Source of the DNA: Pisolithus tinctorius
Taxonomy: Eukaryota > Basidiomycota > Agaricomycetes > Boletales > Pisolithaceae
Direction of reading: 5' to 3'
Assembly: GCA_024663395.1 (NCBI GenBank)
Contig: JANFAH010000010.1
Coordinates: forward strand, 1,612,001-1,676,000
DNA: 64,000 nucleotides
Under the pieces are notes generated by a model. That model saw nothing but the letters and a program-made list of their open reading frames with translations, did not search any database and had not been told where the DNA came from. The position numbers and the translations under genes are program-made. Below, piece by piece: positions 10,377 through 21,999 of this stretch; position 1 is the stretch's first letter, and every line of letters starts with the position of its first letter.

Positions 10377-13368
10377 CTAGATCTGTACTGATCTATATTC
10401 ATACAATGTATCGAAAGCTTCCTTGTTGGTATAGTAGTTGAGGTAGAAGCGTTGGTACACCTCCTGTGATGTTGCCAGTGTCACTGTGCAGTCTACTTCC
10501 TTCCCAAATGCAGGCACTAGGTCTGCTGAATGACAAACTTCAGTTAAAGGAAGAATAAAGCCAACATGGCAAGCCAATGTCGGACGTAAAGAGGGGGAGT
10601 ATACCCTCTCAAGCATCCACAGGTGTGTGTCTAGTTGACTTTCTGGTGTTGTGATGATATGGAATGGCTGAACGTAAAGGAGAGGCTGAGCTAAAAAGGG
10701 GGGAGGCGGCTCTTGAGAGCGGTGGGAGCGGGTCATCTGAAATACTACTCATACTTGTGTGACATGATCTATATGAATAAATAGAATAGTGTGTTAGTCA
10801 TACGGCAATGTGCATTGAACAACTTACAACCAGGATTGTGTTGACTCTGCCCATCAACATTCAGAAGGATGGCGTCACAGTTGCCGAGGGGGAAGCTAGT
10901 TGACGGAGGCTGAGCTTGAACCACTTGACTAGGCATGATGGTTGAAGGCCAGGATACTGAGTACTGTTGAATACAGAATTTATGCCAGACCATAATTTCG
11001 TTGAATGACTGAAAGATTGAGTGGGATGTTGAACCTCCTGTGCACTGCAAAATGTATTCCTCGAGCCTAGTGGTGAAGTTGGGAAGCATGTAAATGTCTC
11101 CAATATCAACAATCCTGAGTTTTGTGCAGTCAGGAGTGATTGTGATGGACAGTGCAGCTGTGGCACCGCTGGAGCTAATACCATCTGTAAAAATATTGCG
11201 AATGGGCCAAGGAGAGTTAAAATGGTATTGTTCACTGGGGGCAACACAGGAGACCCATGCCAAAGTAGGATCTGCTGAACAGAGAAGATCTTCTTCATCG
11301 CTGGCAGCATTGACCAAGGGTTCATTGTATTCGTGAAGTAGGAGGTACACATCCAAGAGGCACATACACTCCTTGCGGTCGAGAAGGCGGACGATCTGTT
11401 CAGCGAAATTGGGCTGCTTGTTCGTCTGAGTGAATGGAGTCTTGCAATGGGTAATGAGCAGGTGCTCTGAGACATCAGCACTATACTGTATCAAACCGCC
11501 ACTCCTTCTAATAGCATCCACAAAGCTTAACAAAAGCTCCAGCTTAGGGATGTTAAAGTTTTCTTTCCCCAAGCGACTGCCAGCAGTGATGATGGCATGT
11601 TTTGTTGAATGAAACTCTGAGAGTGATGCTTCCATGCTTCTAATTGATGATTCTGTGTGAAGCGGCCTCTGAGCGAGATAGAAAAAATCGATGAGTGCGT
11701 GGACAGGCTGAACCATTGTGGAAGGGGCAGCACCAGCAATCATAGGGACAATAGTATGTTGGATGTCGCGATATTCACGGCCTGTCATCTGGCTCACATG
11801 CGATACACCAGCAGCGAAGTGGCGCACCCCAACACATTTGTGGTGGACCTTGTAGTGGGTGTCAAGTTCGTCGCTCCCAACCACCTCCTTGCACCACTTT
11901 AACACATGATCGAAGAAAAGCTTGTGGACCGTGTGGAGAATATCAGGGACGAGGAAACAGCAAACATCGCTATTTTTCCAGTCCCGCCAAAATGGAAGAT
12001 GTACCCCAAGGAGGTGATTAGCCTTCGCCAACTTTTGGAAGGCGTTGAGGTCCCAAGGTTTCTTTTGACAACTGACGGCATGGATGAGGTCAAGTGTGTA
12101 GGCTTTCGTGCGGAAGGGCTGACAAGTTGAGTCTCCAAATTTGTCGAGAGTTGCCAGAGTGACTGGGGATGCATTTCTACTTACGGTGGCAATCAGCTGT
12201 TGCTCTGGCAGGTCTGCAGTCCATGCAACCAAAGGTGTGTAACAACATCAGACATCACCAAATGGATCGGCCATGAACTCTCTGCAATTGGCGGCACGCT
12301 TCAGCTTCTCTGTGACAATGTCAACACATTTGTGCCAGAGCCGGGACTGCAAGATCGTCTGGTAATCTGAATGAACCTCGAATTTGACAATGGGCACAAA
12401 AGCCACACATTGCCAGGCATGTGCTGTGGCCTTCATATGGACATCAGCATCAATATTGGCGATCGTGAGGAAAAGTGGGTGCATCTCAAGCCCACCCGTG
12501 TACCTTGTAATGGGTGTCTTGTCTGAAGCAGCAATAACAGGAACAAGGGTCGCGCCGTCAGGGAGAGTGTCCTTAATTAATATTAGCAACTAGAAGATTC
12601 GGTGAAGAATAAGAATGATTGACCTGGATATGTGTCGCCTCCTGTGCTGTGAACCATTCCCTGTATTCCTCCTCTCCATTTCTCTGTATGCGAAGCGGGT
12701 CGAAAGTCATATTCTGGGCAAAAATTGGGTTTCCGAAAAGGCTCTCTACAACCTCTAGTCCATCACGATAAATAAGATCGATCTTCTTCCCAGTGTCATA
12801 GCTGTCAACCTCGAGTTGCATTACTTGCCACCCTGGCCCTGATGGCAGGGTGTCCATCCAGTCAAGGAGCTGGCGTGCTGATGTGAACGATGGTTTTTGA
12901 CCATCCAACTGTATCGGAATTTATAATATGAACATTCCGAACTGTATCAGAACTCACCCAATCCAGTTTGAGGAAAGGATTGATTTGAGCCTGCGTGAGG
13001 TTCTCAGCAAGAAATTTGCCCAGTCTCCATTCCGCACGACTTTGGAAAGGCCAGTGGATATTTGTTTCCCAATTCTTCTGATATCGATCATCTTGAATTC
13101 ATTCAAGTGTGTTCTTCGACTGACCATATATCCAACCTGACTTCTCATGGTACTGGGCAGTGCGATCCCCAGACTCCATCGATGAGCGAAGAGCAGGGGG
13201 TAATGGATAGGTATGTTTCCGGTGTTGAGGAGGTTCCATCATTAGCTTCGTGAAGTACGGCACTCCTGAGCTGTTCAGTGCCCAGCCAAATTTTTCTAAG
13301 TCTTTTGAACTCTGCTTCCTTGCTTTCACCCACCAACAGCGTGCATACTCACATCTTAGGCCGAACAC
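10377..13368 (-). pseudogene. Plavaka transposase, one premature TGA
   Basis: Cut-and-paste transposase of the basidiomycete Plavaka family. Recognised segments: WPFQSRAEWRLGKFLAENL, KPSFTSARQLLDWMDTLP, TLPDGATLVPVIAASDKT, LFLTIANID, CYTPLVAWTADLPEQQLI, PDILHTVHKLFFDHVLKW, FHSTKHAIITAGSRLGKENF and the C-terminal YVQPFHIITTPESQLDTHLW to YEYRSVQI. Exon borders supported by frame: 12958/12908, 12624/12571 and about 10825/10736. The stop is at 10377. A TGA at 12248-12250 interrupts the frame just before the CYTPLVAW segment, and reading continues in the same frame beyond it. The most likely cause is an Arg CGA to TGA change. The 5' end is uncertain (13368 or 13241). Otherwise unusually complete, so inactivation looks recent. 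Confidence 0.85.
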
Positions 13369-13378
13369 ATATACAGCT

Positions 13379-14217
13379 ATGTCTCGCCCCCTTACCCCTC
13401 CTCCAAGTTCTCCACAAACCCATCAATATGAATATCGCAAGGGATCTCCCTCCCAAGTTCCTCTCTCACCTCCTCAGAGCCTCAGCACTGAGGAAGTGCA
13501 GATGCCACTTCGACTTCGCAACAAGAGTTACCCAGGGGACAATCTTTCTGTGTCCATCCCTCCTGCTGCTCATAATCTGTCAGCTCGTGTTAAGCATTCT
13601 CGTGCCAAGTTCACGCCTTACAGCAAGCCAAGTGCTATCGAGCTCCGCTTTGCCGAGAAGTCACTTGGACGACAATCAGTTAGTGATATCACCTTGGAAG
13701 ATGCACGAGTGGTAAAATCTCTCATATACCTGTACATGCACTATATGTTCTTACAAATATTATTCAGGGAAGAACACTTTTTGTCCATGGATTGATGGGG
13801 TTGTCTGAGAGAGCCTTCCAAAAGGCTTTGGCAATGAAGGAGGCCGACCGAGAATCGAGGTGACTCCATGCTCTTACTACTGCTTGGGAGATCGAGGCTA
13901 TCGACCGCCAGAGAGATTTCCTCCTTGCGATGCAAGAAGAAGAAGAGACTCAGTTCCTTTGGTCGACTAAAGATCTCCAGTTTTTCAAGGATATCATGGA
14001 GCATTGCTCAGTCAGTCAATTGGAAGAGGAGGAAGAGTACCACATTGGGGCTTATGGACGGGATTTAATGCTGCTCGCATTGGAGGATGAACGCCTCAAC
14101 CAGATGGAGGAAGTCACAGGTAAACTCGAAGACAACAAAGTGCTCGACTCCAAAGATAATCTGATGGCCTTCTTGTCCACTTCCGTTAATGTTGATGAAA
14201 GTGACAGATGTGAGTGA
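13379..14217 (+). pseudogene. Plavaka-associated ORF A, unknown function, one in-frame TGA
   Basis: Not recognised. The ATG at 13379 starts a Pro/Ser-rich N-terminus (SRPLTPPPSSPQTHQYEY). Exon 13379-13711 joins in frame to 13768-14217 (GTAAAA..TTCAG). The second exon encodes helical, acidic sequence: FLLAMQEEEETQFLWSTKDL and LLALEDERLNQMEEVTGKLE. An in-frame TGA at 13861-13863 falls where an Arg codon (CGA) would be natural, and the frame stays open on both sides for 100 codons or more. The start lies about 10 bases from the far end of the transposase ORF, so the two share a tight divergent promoter. A role in transposition (DNA-binding or regulatory partner) is only a guess. Confidence 0.6.
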
Positions 14218-14499
14218 AGAAGACGAAAGCGAAAATTGATCACGATAATTTCGGTAAGCCTCTATTCTTCTTTGCATCATCACAACTCTAACCGCCATGC
14301 CAGCCTCAGTGGCTATTTGTTCTTTTTTCTTTCTTTTCTTTAGTCAATTAGCATGATCGTTCTGCATTGTGTAACGAAACTCTCCATGCTTTCCCCGTAT
14401 ACAAATTTGTATTTGATTGATGCCCGATATACGCGATAAGATACACATGTGTAAGCTGCGATGTCTCCTGGACAAGGATGCATTGTGTTTTCAACCACC

Positions 14500-16171
14500 A
14501 TGAGCTCGCAGGCAAAAAGCAAAAAAGCAAAGGTGAGCAAATCTGTGCGCTCAGAAAAAGACGCTAACACTTCGGTTTCTTACAGACGAGGCCAAAGTAC
14601 CCTGCTTCATCTGGTTTGAACCCAGCGGGAAACCCAGCGGCAAGCCAGCTGAACATCACGGATGAGCAACCATTGACAGCATCGGCGATTGACCAGCAAC
14701 TGCAGTCTCAAGCGAACTTTCTTCAATATCAGTACCCCGATGACCACGATCAAGGTCTCCTAACTACCACAGACACCGGACATGAACACCCTCATCCCCC
14801 GATCTCCAATCCCGCCAATGCTAGCTACGGCGCTGCACTGCCACTCCCCTTCGATCCTGCCAACGCTAGCTGCAGCACTGTGCCACTGGTCCCTTTCAAT
14901 CTCACCAATGCTAGCTATGGCACTGCACCACTGGTCCCCTTCAATCCTGCCAACACTAGCTACAGCACTGCACCACCAATCCCCATGGATCTTGGACATC
15001 TGATGGGTTCAATGGCATATCCGTATTCGCCCCCAAATTTCGATTATGCACCATCAGCCCTTGTCACAAGGCAGCTAAACCACTTATCATCCCGTGTCTT
15101 TCCATATTCCCCTCAAACGCAACACATCAGGAACATCGAAAGGCCCCTTCGAGGTGGAGAGGAAGTATCCAACCAGCGTTTTGTCGTCACTGGGAAATCC
15201 ATTATTTGAGTAAGTACTAAGAATTGTAGCAAATGTATGTAAGCAACTCTAACACATTTTACAGCAAGTTGGTCAAACAATGCGGAGTATTGCACGAGGC
15301 TCCACCTCGGCTTCACTGCCCACAGTACATCCAACACCAGACGCTAGCAGCTCAGCCACTATCGACCCAGGACTTCAAGCAGCCAACATCAGCACAGCTG
15401 TGTGTTTCAACCTGAAGTGGCGCCTTTTTATTACAAACCTCCTGCCCAAGAAATCCGAATTATCTGCGATAATTACACAGGCATTGCAGGAAACTGCATT
15501 AGGCCACACCGGAGGTAAGCCTGCAAACATTGCTGTTGACAATCTGACAGCTGCTGCAGGCGACTGGTTAAGAACCAACATAATGAGCGAGACAAACAAG
15601 TTGAAGGAGGTCGTGACAAACATACGCTCTGACTTCAGGAGTGCTGCGTGCATCCTGGCGTTACCACTCTATGGCCTCACGGTTCCAGTACAAAGGTGTG
15701 GTGAAGAGGTGCAGCTACACAAAGACCGGATCCCGTACCTCCTCAAAGATTTCGCGTGGCTAGATGAACCTAAAACAGTACAAATCCTTTCTCCGTTTGA
15801 TGTGTGTACTCAATCATCTTAAGTGTGCAGCCAGTGACAGCGTCACTGTAGTTCCCTTTGGCCACCCTGCACTTGTACAACTCGTCCTCAATCTCTTGTG
15901 GGGAGAGAAGCAGTATTGTAGGTTTGTCGACACTGAGCGAAGGGACCTCAAAGTGGTGATTGCCCTCGCAGGCATGGCCTTGTGACTGGCACTCAGAGAA
16001 TATTCCAGCGGAATGTTTTTGGCACTTGAATTCAGTCTCAAGGACAATCATGCTATACATCGAAGTATAACCCGTCGTATTATGAACTTGCAGGGAACTG
16101 AACTTCTGGACTACACCATGTTGGTGGATGATTTGATTGCACGAGGAAAGGAGATGATAGGAGCTCCTTAA
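14500..16171 (+). pseudogene. DUF6532-like protein gene with two in-frame TGA codons
   Basis: Exons 14500-14532, 14586-15209, 15265-15777 and 15824-16171 join in phase, giving about 500 codons. A Lys-rich start (MSSQAKSKKAK) is followed by a low-complexity region with a 15-residue tandem repeat. The C-terminal half resembles the basidiomycete DUF6532 family: TAVCFNLKWRLFITNLLP, FGHPALVQLVLNLLW, LKVVIALAGMAL and ALREYSSGMFLALEF. Function of the family is unknown. TGA codons occur in frame at 15207-15209, directly at a splice border, and at 15983-15985, inside the conserved block. The DUF assignment is from remembered family patterns and should be tested. Confidence 0.6.
14817..14990 (+). repeat. 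45-base tandem repeat inside ORF (15-residue unit)
   Basis: Nearly four copies of a 45-base unit encoding variants of NASYGTAPLVPFNPA. Copies differ by a few residues. It lies in the disordered N-terminal part of the DUF6532-like protein. Confidence 0.85.
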
Positions 16172-16699
16172 CATCTTATCACATCTTTGATAGTGTTAGA
16201 TAATGTCATGTACCAATCAGACGAGCAATAGCATATCCGATACATCACCACATCGTGTGATAATCTAATGAAGAGCGAAGAACATCACTTTACATCACAA
16301 CTTAGACAGCGCTTGTACTACTTGCTAAATGGGGGCTCTAAGAGTCTCTTAGACCTCGCTTACATTTGCAGATGTAGTACGCCCAAGCACCTACTACTTT
16401 AGGAAAAAAAAATCTTCTGGCGAGACCCCAAACACCATCAAGCCAACATCCAAATGTGAGATGTCCATTTGCTGTTGTGCAAACACCTGAACATCAAACA
16501 CTATTAAGTCCATTGCCCATTGTGTGAATGCTTGAACTTCCAACACTTATGGATTCACATGCCAACTGCCAAAAGTTGGAGTCATACAGTGGTGGATTCA
16601 ATGTACCTTTAGCAATACCATGTGGTTTTATCTAGGATCAGTATCATTGGACCCATAACTTGAAGTGTGTACATAGTTATTTTCTAAGAGGTTGAGCAG
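16172..16699. other. Intergenic, A+T-rich, nothing recognised
   Basis: About 530 bases between the DUF6532-like stop and the first LTR fragment. It holds an A run near 16402 and may contain the right terminus of the Plavaka element, but no terminal repeat was found. Confidence 0.35.
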
Positions 16700-16867
16700 T
16701 GTGAGTCAAAGTGTGGAAAGGTGGTGTAAACCAACCAAAACCAACACAAAAGACAAATATAGAGCAAGTGGTGGTGTGCCTCTGCAGAACCTGGAGGGCA
16801 GAAGAAATCTAGTGTAGGGGGAACTTCAAGTGGAGGGTGCTCCTAGTGCAAGTCGATGACAAGTTAT
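16700..16867 (-). repeat. Truncated copy (E) of the 1.84-kb solo LTR family
   Basis: Begins with the same TGTGAGTCAAAGTGTGG end as the four long copies and matches them for about 165 bases, through the stretch ending in GACAAGTTAT. It then stops abruptly at candidate copia LTR sequence. It keeps only the U5 end. Confidence 0.75.
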
Positions 16868-17158
16868 AATGAAGGTATGAGTTTCTCAGTGTATGAAGTA
16901 GCCACTTTATTAGTACCTAATGAAGGTATGAGTTTCTACACTATGTCAGTACCAAGTAAATGAGTGGGAATCTAGCTATACTCACCTCAGTGTATGAGGT
17001 AGCCACTGAGGTGGAAAAGAATGGTGCAGAAAATTTATAGTACCGTAATTAGTAAGTGTAATGACATCGGAATTTAATTCCAAGGGTCAGGGAACAATTC
17101 TGAGCCCTCTGGGTGAAACTCCAAGATGCTACCATAATTCTGGATCACATTCTCAACA
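16868..17158 (-). repeat. Candidate 3' LTR of the copia element
   Basis: Read on the minus strand, the sequence left of 17158 begins TGTTGAGAATG directly after a purine tract GAGGGGGAG (17159-17167), the usual PPT/LTR junction of Ty1/copia elements. The far end is uncertain because it abuts an LTR fragment of another family. Internal short duplications (TGAAGGTATGAGTTTCT twice; a stretch around GTAGCCACT twice) are visible. No matching 5' LTR is in the window. Confidence 0.5.
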
Positions 17159-17167
17159 CTCCCCCTC

Positions 17168-17344
17168 AATTGGAATGAAGTCCGAGTGCAGATGTGAAGT
17201 GTTTCACCTTGATGCTAGGTAAAGGCTTGGTAAGGGTATTGGCGACCATGTCATTGGTAGGACAATAAATTAAATGAAAGGAATTGTTTTCCACAGCAAA
17301 ATGAATGAAATGGTATCATATGTCGATGTGCTTTGTGCGAGCGT
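17168..17344 (-). pseudogene. Copia RNase H, C-terminal piece
   Basis: Minus-strand reading resumes from 17344 after the inserted solo LTR with RTKHIDIWYHFIHFAVENN and then the conserved DMVANTLTKPLPSIKV tail of copia RNase H, ending at a stop just before the PPT. It is the direct continuation of the piece ending at 19188. Confidence 0.85.
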
Positions 17345-19187
17345 TGTGAGTCAAAGTGTGGAATGCTGGTGAAAACCAAACAAATCCAACACAAAAGACA
17401 AATAAGAGCGAGTGGTGGTTTGCCTCCGTGGAACCTGGAGTGCAGAGAAACCTAAATGTGTGGGGGGGACTTCAAGTAGAGGGCTCCTGGTGCAAGTCAT
17501 CAACAAGTTACACAGGAGAGGATGAATGAATGCCGATTGAGAAGGGGATGCTGAACAGAGCAGGGGTGTTCAGCCAAAAGGACTTGGGAGTAATGGATTT
17601 CAATAAGATGTGCTCCTGGTGCAAGTCGATGACAAGTTATGCAGGAGTGGATGGATGACTAAACAAGAGGTTGCTGACTAAGCACTGATGATACTGCTGA
17701 TGACGAATAGAGGTAGATAGACCCTTGATGGAGCCTCAACTACCAATGATATAAATGAAGACAGATAGACTCTTCCGAATGAGCCTCAACTGTTGACGAC
17801 AAGATATGCTGAGCTGAGCTGACTTCTGGATTGATTCTTGGTAGCTAAGTACATGGGGGTTTATATACTGTGGGGGGGAGCACAGCTTGTGACAACAAGG
17901 CACAAACACTTGGTAAGTAATGAGTAAGGACTGAGTAATCATGATGAGTAAGCGAGAAATGAAAAGTAAGCAAGCACAGAGGATTGGTAAGTATTTGCAA
18001 TAAACAAGTCAAGGATAGTCAAAATATCACAAAATGAGTCAAATAGAACCAGAAACTGAGTAAGCGCACTGATATCACATTAGGGGGTGGCAATGCAAGT
18101 TAGATCTTGGCAGAGACATCTCTAGATCCAAAGACAGCATGACAGATGGATGGTGTTTCCAGATAGGGAAGTATTAATTCCAGAATTGAAGGGCATGAGT
18201 CAGGCATCAAAGGGGGCTAGGGCGTTGGGGGTCTGTGGGGCAATGAGAGCATACATGATCGCATCTCCCACCCTTCCATCCTCTCAGCGAAGTTAACAAA
18301 AACTTCATGAACAGGGCTCTGATGGAGGAGGAGGAGAAGGGGGGATGTCTTCTGCTGGATCTTGCAGTAAGAAGGCAAGATGCATGTCATACTCATCATG
18401 AATGTGATCAGGGAGGCTGGAGGACAGTAGATTATACTGCAGCTGTCGCAATGCGGGAAGAATGATGGATGAGACTGGAATAAAGACAGTGCAGGGAGCA
18501 GGGAGGAACGATCCATATGCTTCATCAACTGGGGAGACTGAAACGACCACATAAGACCTTTCTAACCAAGTGACAGACCTGAGGCAACCAAAGAATGTCC
18601 TTCTGGAAGTCATACTGACAAGGAGAACATGCTGACCAAGCTGCATGGGATGAGACGGGGCTGACAACAACAGGATGAACCAGGGGGCTTCAGGATGGAA
18701 GCTGGTGGGAATGCCTGGCAGATATACGTAGCCACTGTCTCTGGCAAATGAGACAAGCAAGATGATCAATGAAGAGGTGGCCATGATTGATGGACTTAGT
18801 GAAACGAGTGTCTGATGGATGGAGTGCTGTAGAAATGCACAGGGTGCGAGGATCCTCTCCAAACCTGGAAGGAAGAATCATGGGGCTGAGCACTTTAAGT
18901 GAGCATGGGAATGGAGTCAATATCTTTGGAAACGGTGGAGATATGACGAAAACCGGAATGCCGTACACGGGCACTAAAAACCTTTAACGTGCACTTAACT
19001 CGCTTCCTCTTTTCTCTTTAGCACTGATGACTCGTTCTTGTGCAAAGGATGACTGTTAATGTCCAACAGTCTTTCTACACATGAGGCCTTTAGTCTTCAT
19101 CTGCATGCCTGGGCATTGTGTGCAACTCATTGACGAGTTAGGCAGAGTCAGCTGTAACCATGTCCACAACACCTTTGGTGTGTGACA
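17345..19187 (-). repeat. 1.84-kb solo LTR, copy A, inside copia RNase H
   Basis: Ends TGTGAGTC.. and ..GTGTGACA, that is TG..CA borders. Flanked by the direct duplication GCGT (17341-17344 and 19188-19191). Removing the repeat and one GCGT rejoins the RNase H frame as SYHA then RTKHIDI, the conserved copia motif, so the insertion is clean. Polarity is inferred to be minus from a TATATAA element (revcomp of TTTATATACTG near 17855) with U3 to its right. A 186-codon minus-strand ORF lies in the U3 (18305-18862). Confidence 0.85.
18305..18862 (-). other. U3-located ORF in solo LTR copy A
   Basis: Open frame of 185 residues on the inferred sense strand of the LTR: VYLPGIPTSFHPEAPWFI, HPMQLGQHVLLVSMTSRRTF, SYVVVSVSPVDEAYGSFLPA and a Pro-rich end. 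The same frame is long in copies C and D and shortened in B. No known family recognised. It may be chance openness of a repetitive sequence. Confidence 0.35.
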
Positions 19188-20684
19188 GCGTGATAGCTGC
19201 CATCTTTGGTAAGTGCGATGGCGGATTGACTGTTGGAATACAGCAGGATAGGGTGTTTGAGTGGTCGGAAAACTTCTCTGATGAGTCGTCGAAGCCACAG
19301 GCCCTCTTTGGCTGCATGAGTCACTGTGATGTACTCTGCTTCTGCAGTGGAGAGCATTACGAGTTCTTGTTTCCGCGAAGCCCAACTGATAGCTCCACCA
19401 TCCAGTAGGTAGGCATATCTGCTTATAGCATGTCGATGCTCCTGCAAAGCTCCGTCTGCATCAGTATAGCCCTTGAGGCCTTGTTCTGAATTTCCAAACA
19501 TTAAAGTGAGTGCTTTGGTGCCTGAGATATACCTGTAGATTCATTTCACAGCTTCCCAGTGAGTCATGTTGGGTGTGTTGTTGAACTGAGCAACTGTGGA
19601 GACAGCAAATGCAATGTCAGGGCACATTCCAATGGCAAGGTGCATGAGGGAGCCAACAGCAGCATGGTAGGGTACATTTTTCATGCATGCAGCTTCTTCG
19701 GCTGGCTGTGGAATTTCTCTGCAGGAGAGTTTTATGCTGGGGTCCATTGGAATTGCAGCAGGTTTGCAGTCAGTGAGGTTGTATTTCATTAGGATGGCCT
19801 CAATGTATGACTGCTGGGATAGCGATATGGTGCAGGCTTCTCTGTTCCATGTCACCTTCATCCCAAGTAGCCAACTGATGGGTCCTAGGTCAGAGATTTT
19901 AAAACGAGTGCTGAACTCCTGTTTGAACGAGTGAATTAACGATGGGGAACTGCCTGTTACAGTGCAGTCGTTGATGTGACTGGCAAGGATGAGGATTTCT
20001 GATCCTATGTGACCGTAGAACACTCCCCAGTCTGTGTGTGCTCTGGTGAGCCCAAGATCAGCAAGAGTAGCACATAGCTTCTGGTACCACTGAAGCATGC
20101 CTTGTTTTGAGCTGTATAATGCTATGTTTAGCTTCCCAACTGGATGGGAAAAATTCCACCCTACAGTGTAGCCCTCAGGGAGCTCCATGTAGATGTCTTT
20201 GCCATCTCCAAGTTTGCCATTGAGGAATGCTGAGTGGAAATTGAATACATTGATATCCCAGTCATTGCATGCAGCAACTGCTAGTATGGTGAGGAGGGAT
20301 GTGAGTCTTGTGACAGGAGCATATGTTTCATCATAGTCAATGCCCTGGATCTGAGAATAGCCCTTAGCAACTAGGCAGGCCTTGTACTTCTCAATTTCTC
20401 CGGCAGTGTTGCATTTGATCTTGAAGACCCATTTGCATCCTACGACATTTGCACCCTTGGGGCACTCAATGACATCCCAGGTATGCGCTTCCTCTAGGCT
20501 GTTTAATTCTGCATTTATGGCATTTTGCCACTTCAGCCAGTCAGCTTGGGATTTTGCCTCATGGACTGTTGATGGGTCCAGCCCTTCAGCTTCAGCCATC
20601 CCTGCCACCATAGCATACACGATGTTAGTGTCATCTTCATCAGCAGCTAGTTCTTCATCAAATACATAGGTAGCATTTTCTCAG
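19188..20684 (-). pseudogene. Copia reverse transcriptase and RNase H, N-terminal piece
   Basis: RT landmarks: WDVIECPKGANVVGCKWVFK, KACLVAKGYSQIQGIDY, ETYAPVTRL, LNGKL..DIYMELPEGY, and QEFSTRFKISDLGPISWLLG. The catalytic box that should read YVDD or HVDD reads HIND, an Asp to Asn change, so the enzyme is dead. RNase H follows after a stop near 19541: GYTDADGAL, SRKQELVMLSTAEAEYI, SAIALTKDGSYHA, ending at the inserted solo LTR. Confidence 0.88.
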
Positions 20685-21147
20685 GATTTTGGGCTGTTTG
20701 GGTTGCTATCACTCTCTCGGAGTTCTTTTACAAAGTCGAGAGGGATGTGCCCATCACGAGTGCCTTCCCCTGCACATAGGCGCCTCATATAGTCTGATTC
20801 GAAGCGCTGGCAAGTGGAGCGACAAGGTTGAGGTGGAGGTGTTTCAAAATTGTCTCCGAGTGGGTCCAAAATGAGTCTTGGAATTTCTGAAGTTGCTTTG
20901 GTGGGTTGCTCGACCATCTGCAGGGCCTCGGAATTTCCCTGTGAAGCTGTGGAGTTCCATTCTGAGGCTTCGGAATTTCTTTCTGAGGTGTCAGAATTCC
21001 CCTGCTCCCCCTTGAGCGGCACACCATGTGGTACAGACACATCCTGGCACTTGAAAATGACACTTCTTTCAATTCCAATTGCTCATGTGTTGGGCCAGTA
21101 GATACGGTGGCCATTGCTCTCAGGATCAAAACCTACCCAGTGTCTGT

Positions 21148-21995
21148 CTCAGGCTTGCATGTCTAGTTTGGAGCCAGAGGTGTCATGGACCTTGACACGA
21201 CATCCCCAGGCTGGAATTTTTGAGAGGTTGGGTGGTCTTTGGTAGAGCATTTCATAGGGAGTTTTTGTGCCTAGATGGCGAGTTGATGAGTGGTTTTTGA
21301 GCCAAGTAGCATGCATAATGGCCTCCCCCCAGAGGTTCTTGGGTAGGCCACTGGCATGAATCATCACATGTACATGCTCAACGAGTGTTCTGTTGAGTCA
21401 TTCTGCAACTCCGTTGTGTTTGGGGATGTCATGGATGGTTATGCATTGTTCTGTGCCTCAGGATTTCAGATATTCCAAAAATTCCACACTAAGGTATTCT
21501 CCCCCTCAATCTGAGCAAAGTCACTTGACTTTGGTGTCAAACTGTGTGTTCAGCCATGCTTCATAGGCCTTGTATGATGTGAAGGTCTCAGCTTTTGTCT
21601 TCTGGAGGTACAGCTTGGTGTAGCGGGTGTGGTTGTCCATGAATGAGACGTAGTATTGGCTGTGGCCAGGGGTTTGGACCAGAGAAGGTCCCCAGAGATC
21701 TGTGTGGACCTCATCACCTAGGTGTTCATGGTGGGGTGGGTCGCACTCCTTCCCAATGGGCTTCTGAGTTGCTGTTGCATACTTGCATGAATTGCATGTG
21801 CCCATGGTAGAATGTGCTTCGTCCAGTTTAATTCCGGTGATTGTGCCGACCTTGAGCATGTGCCAGATGGCCTCGGGAGTGATGTGGCCAAGCCTTATGT
21901 GAATCTCCTCCATGGTTAAGGATTCTGTGGCCTTGGCTAGGCCTGTGAAGGCATGACAAGCTCGTTTGAGACAGTAGAGGCCTTTTTGCATCAGA
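21148..21995 (-). pseudogene. Copia integrase, several stops
   Basis: Minus-strand reading shows the HHCC zinc domain (HIRLGHITPEAIWHM then CNSCKYATA), the catalytic core (DEVHTDLWGP, YYVSFMDNHTRYTKLY) and, after in-frame stops around 21360-21525, the downstream core segment with WGEAIMHATWLKN. Stops within the core show it is inactive. Confidence 0.82.
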
Positions 21996-21999
21996 ATTT

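Larger units (their letters stand above)
10377..16171. mobile_element. Plavaka-type DNA transposon (CMC/KDZ-like) with two companion ORFs
   Basis: A minus-strand transposase (10377 to about 13368) stands head to head with two plus-strand ORFs (13379-14217 and 14500-16171). The span given is the coding span only; terminal inverted repeats and target duplication were not found. The ORFs share short introns and the same kind of damage, in-frame TGA codons, which suggests they decayed together. Grouping the two plus-strand ORFs with the transposon is inference from position and shared decay. Confidence 0.6.

Noticed and set aside
14817..14990. CRISPR-like array
   Set aside because: The units are directly adjacent without spacers and are in frame with the coding sequence; it is a coding tandem repeat in a eukaryote.
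15770..16174. Minus-strand ORF of 134 residues
   Set aside because: It is the shadow of the DUF6532-like exon on the plus strand, which carries the recognisable sequence.
19559..20669. Plus-strand ORFs over the copia RT
   Set aside because: The minus strand holds clear RT and RNase H motifs; the plus-strand frames have none.
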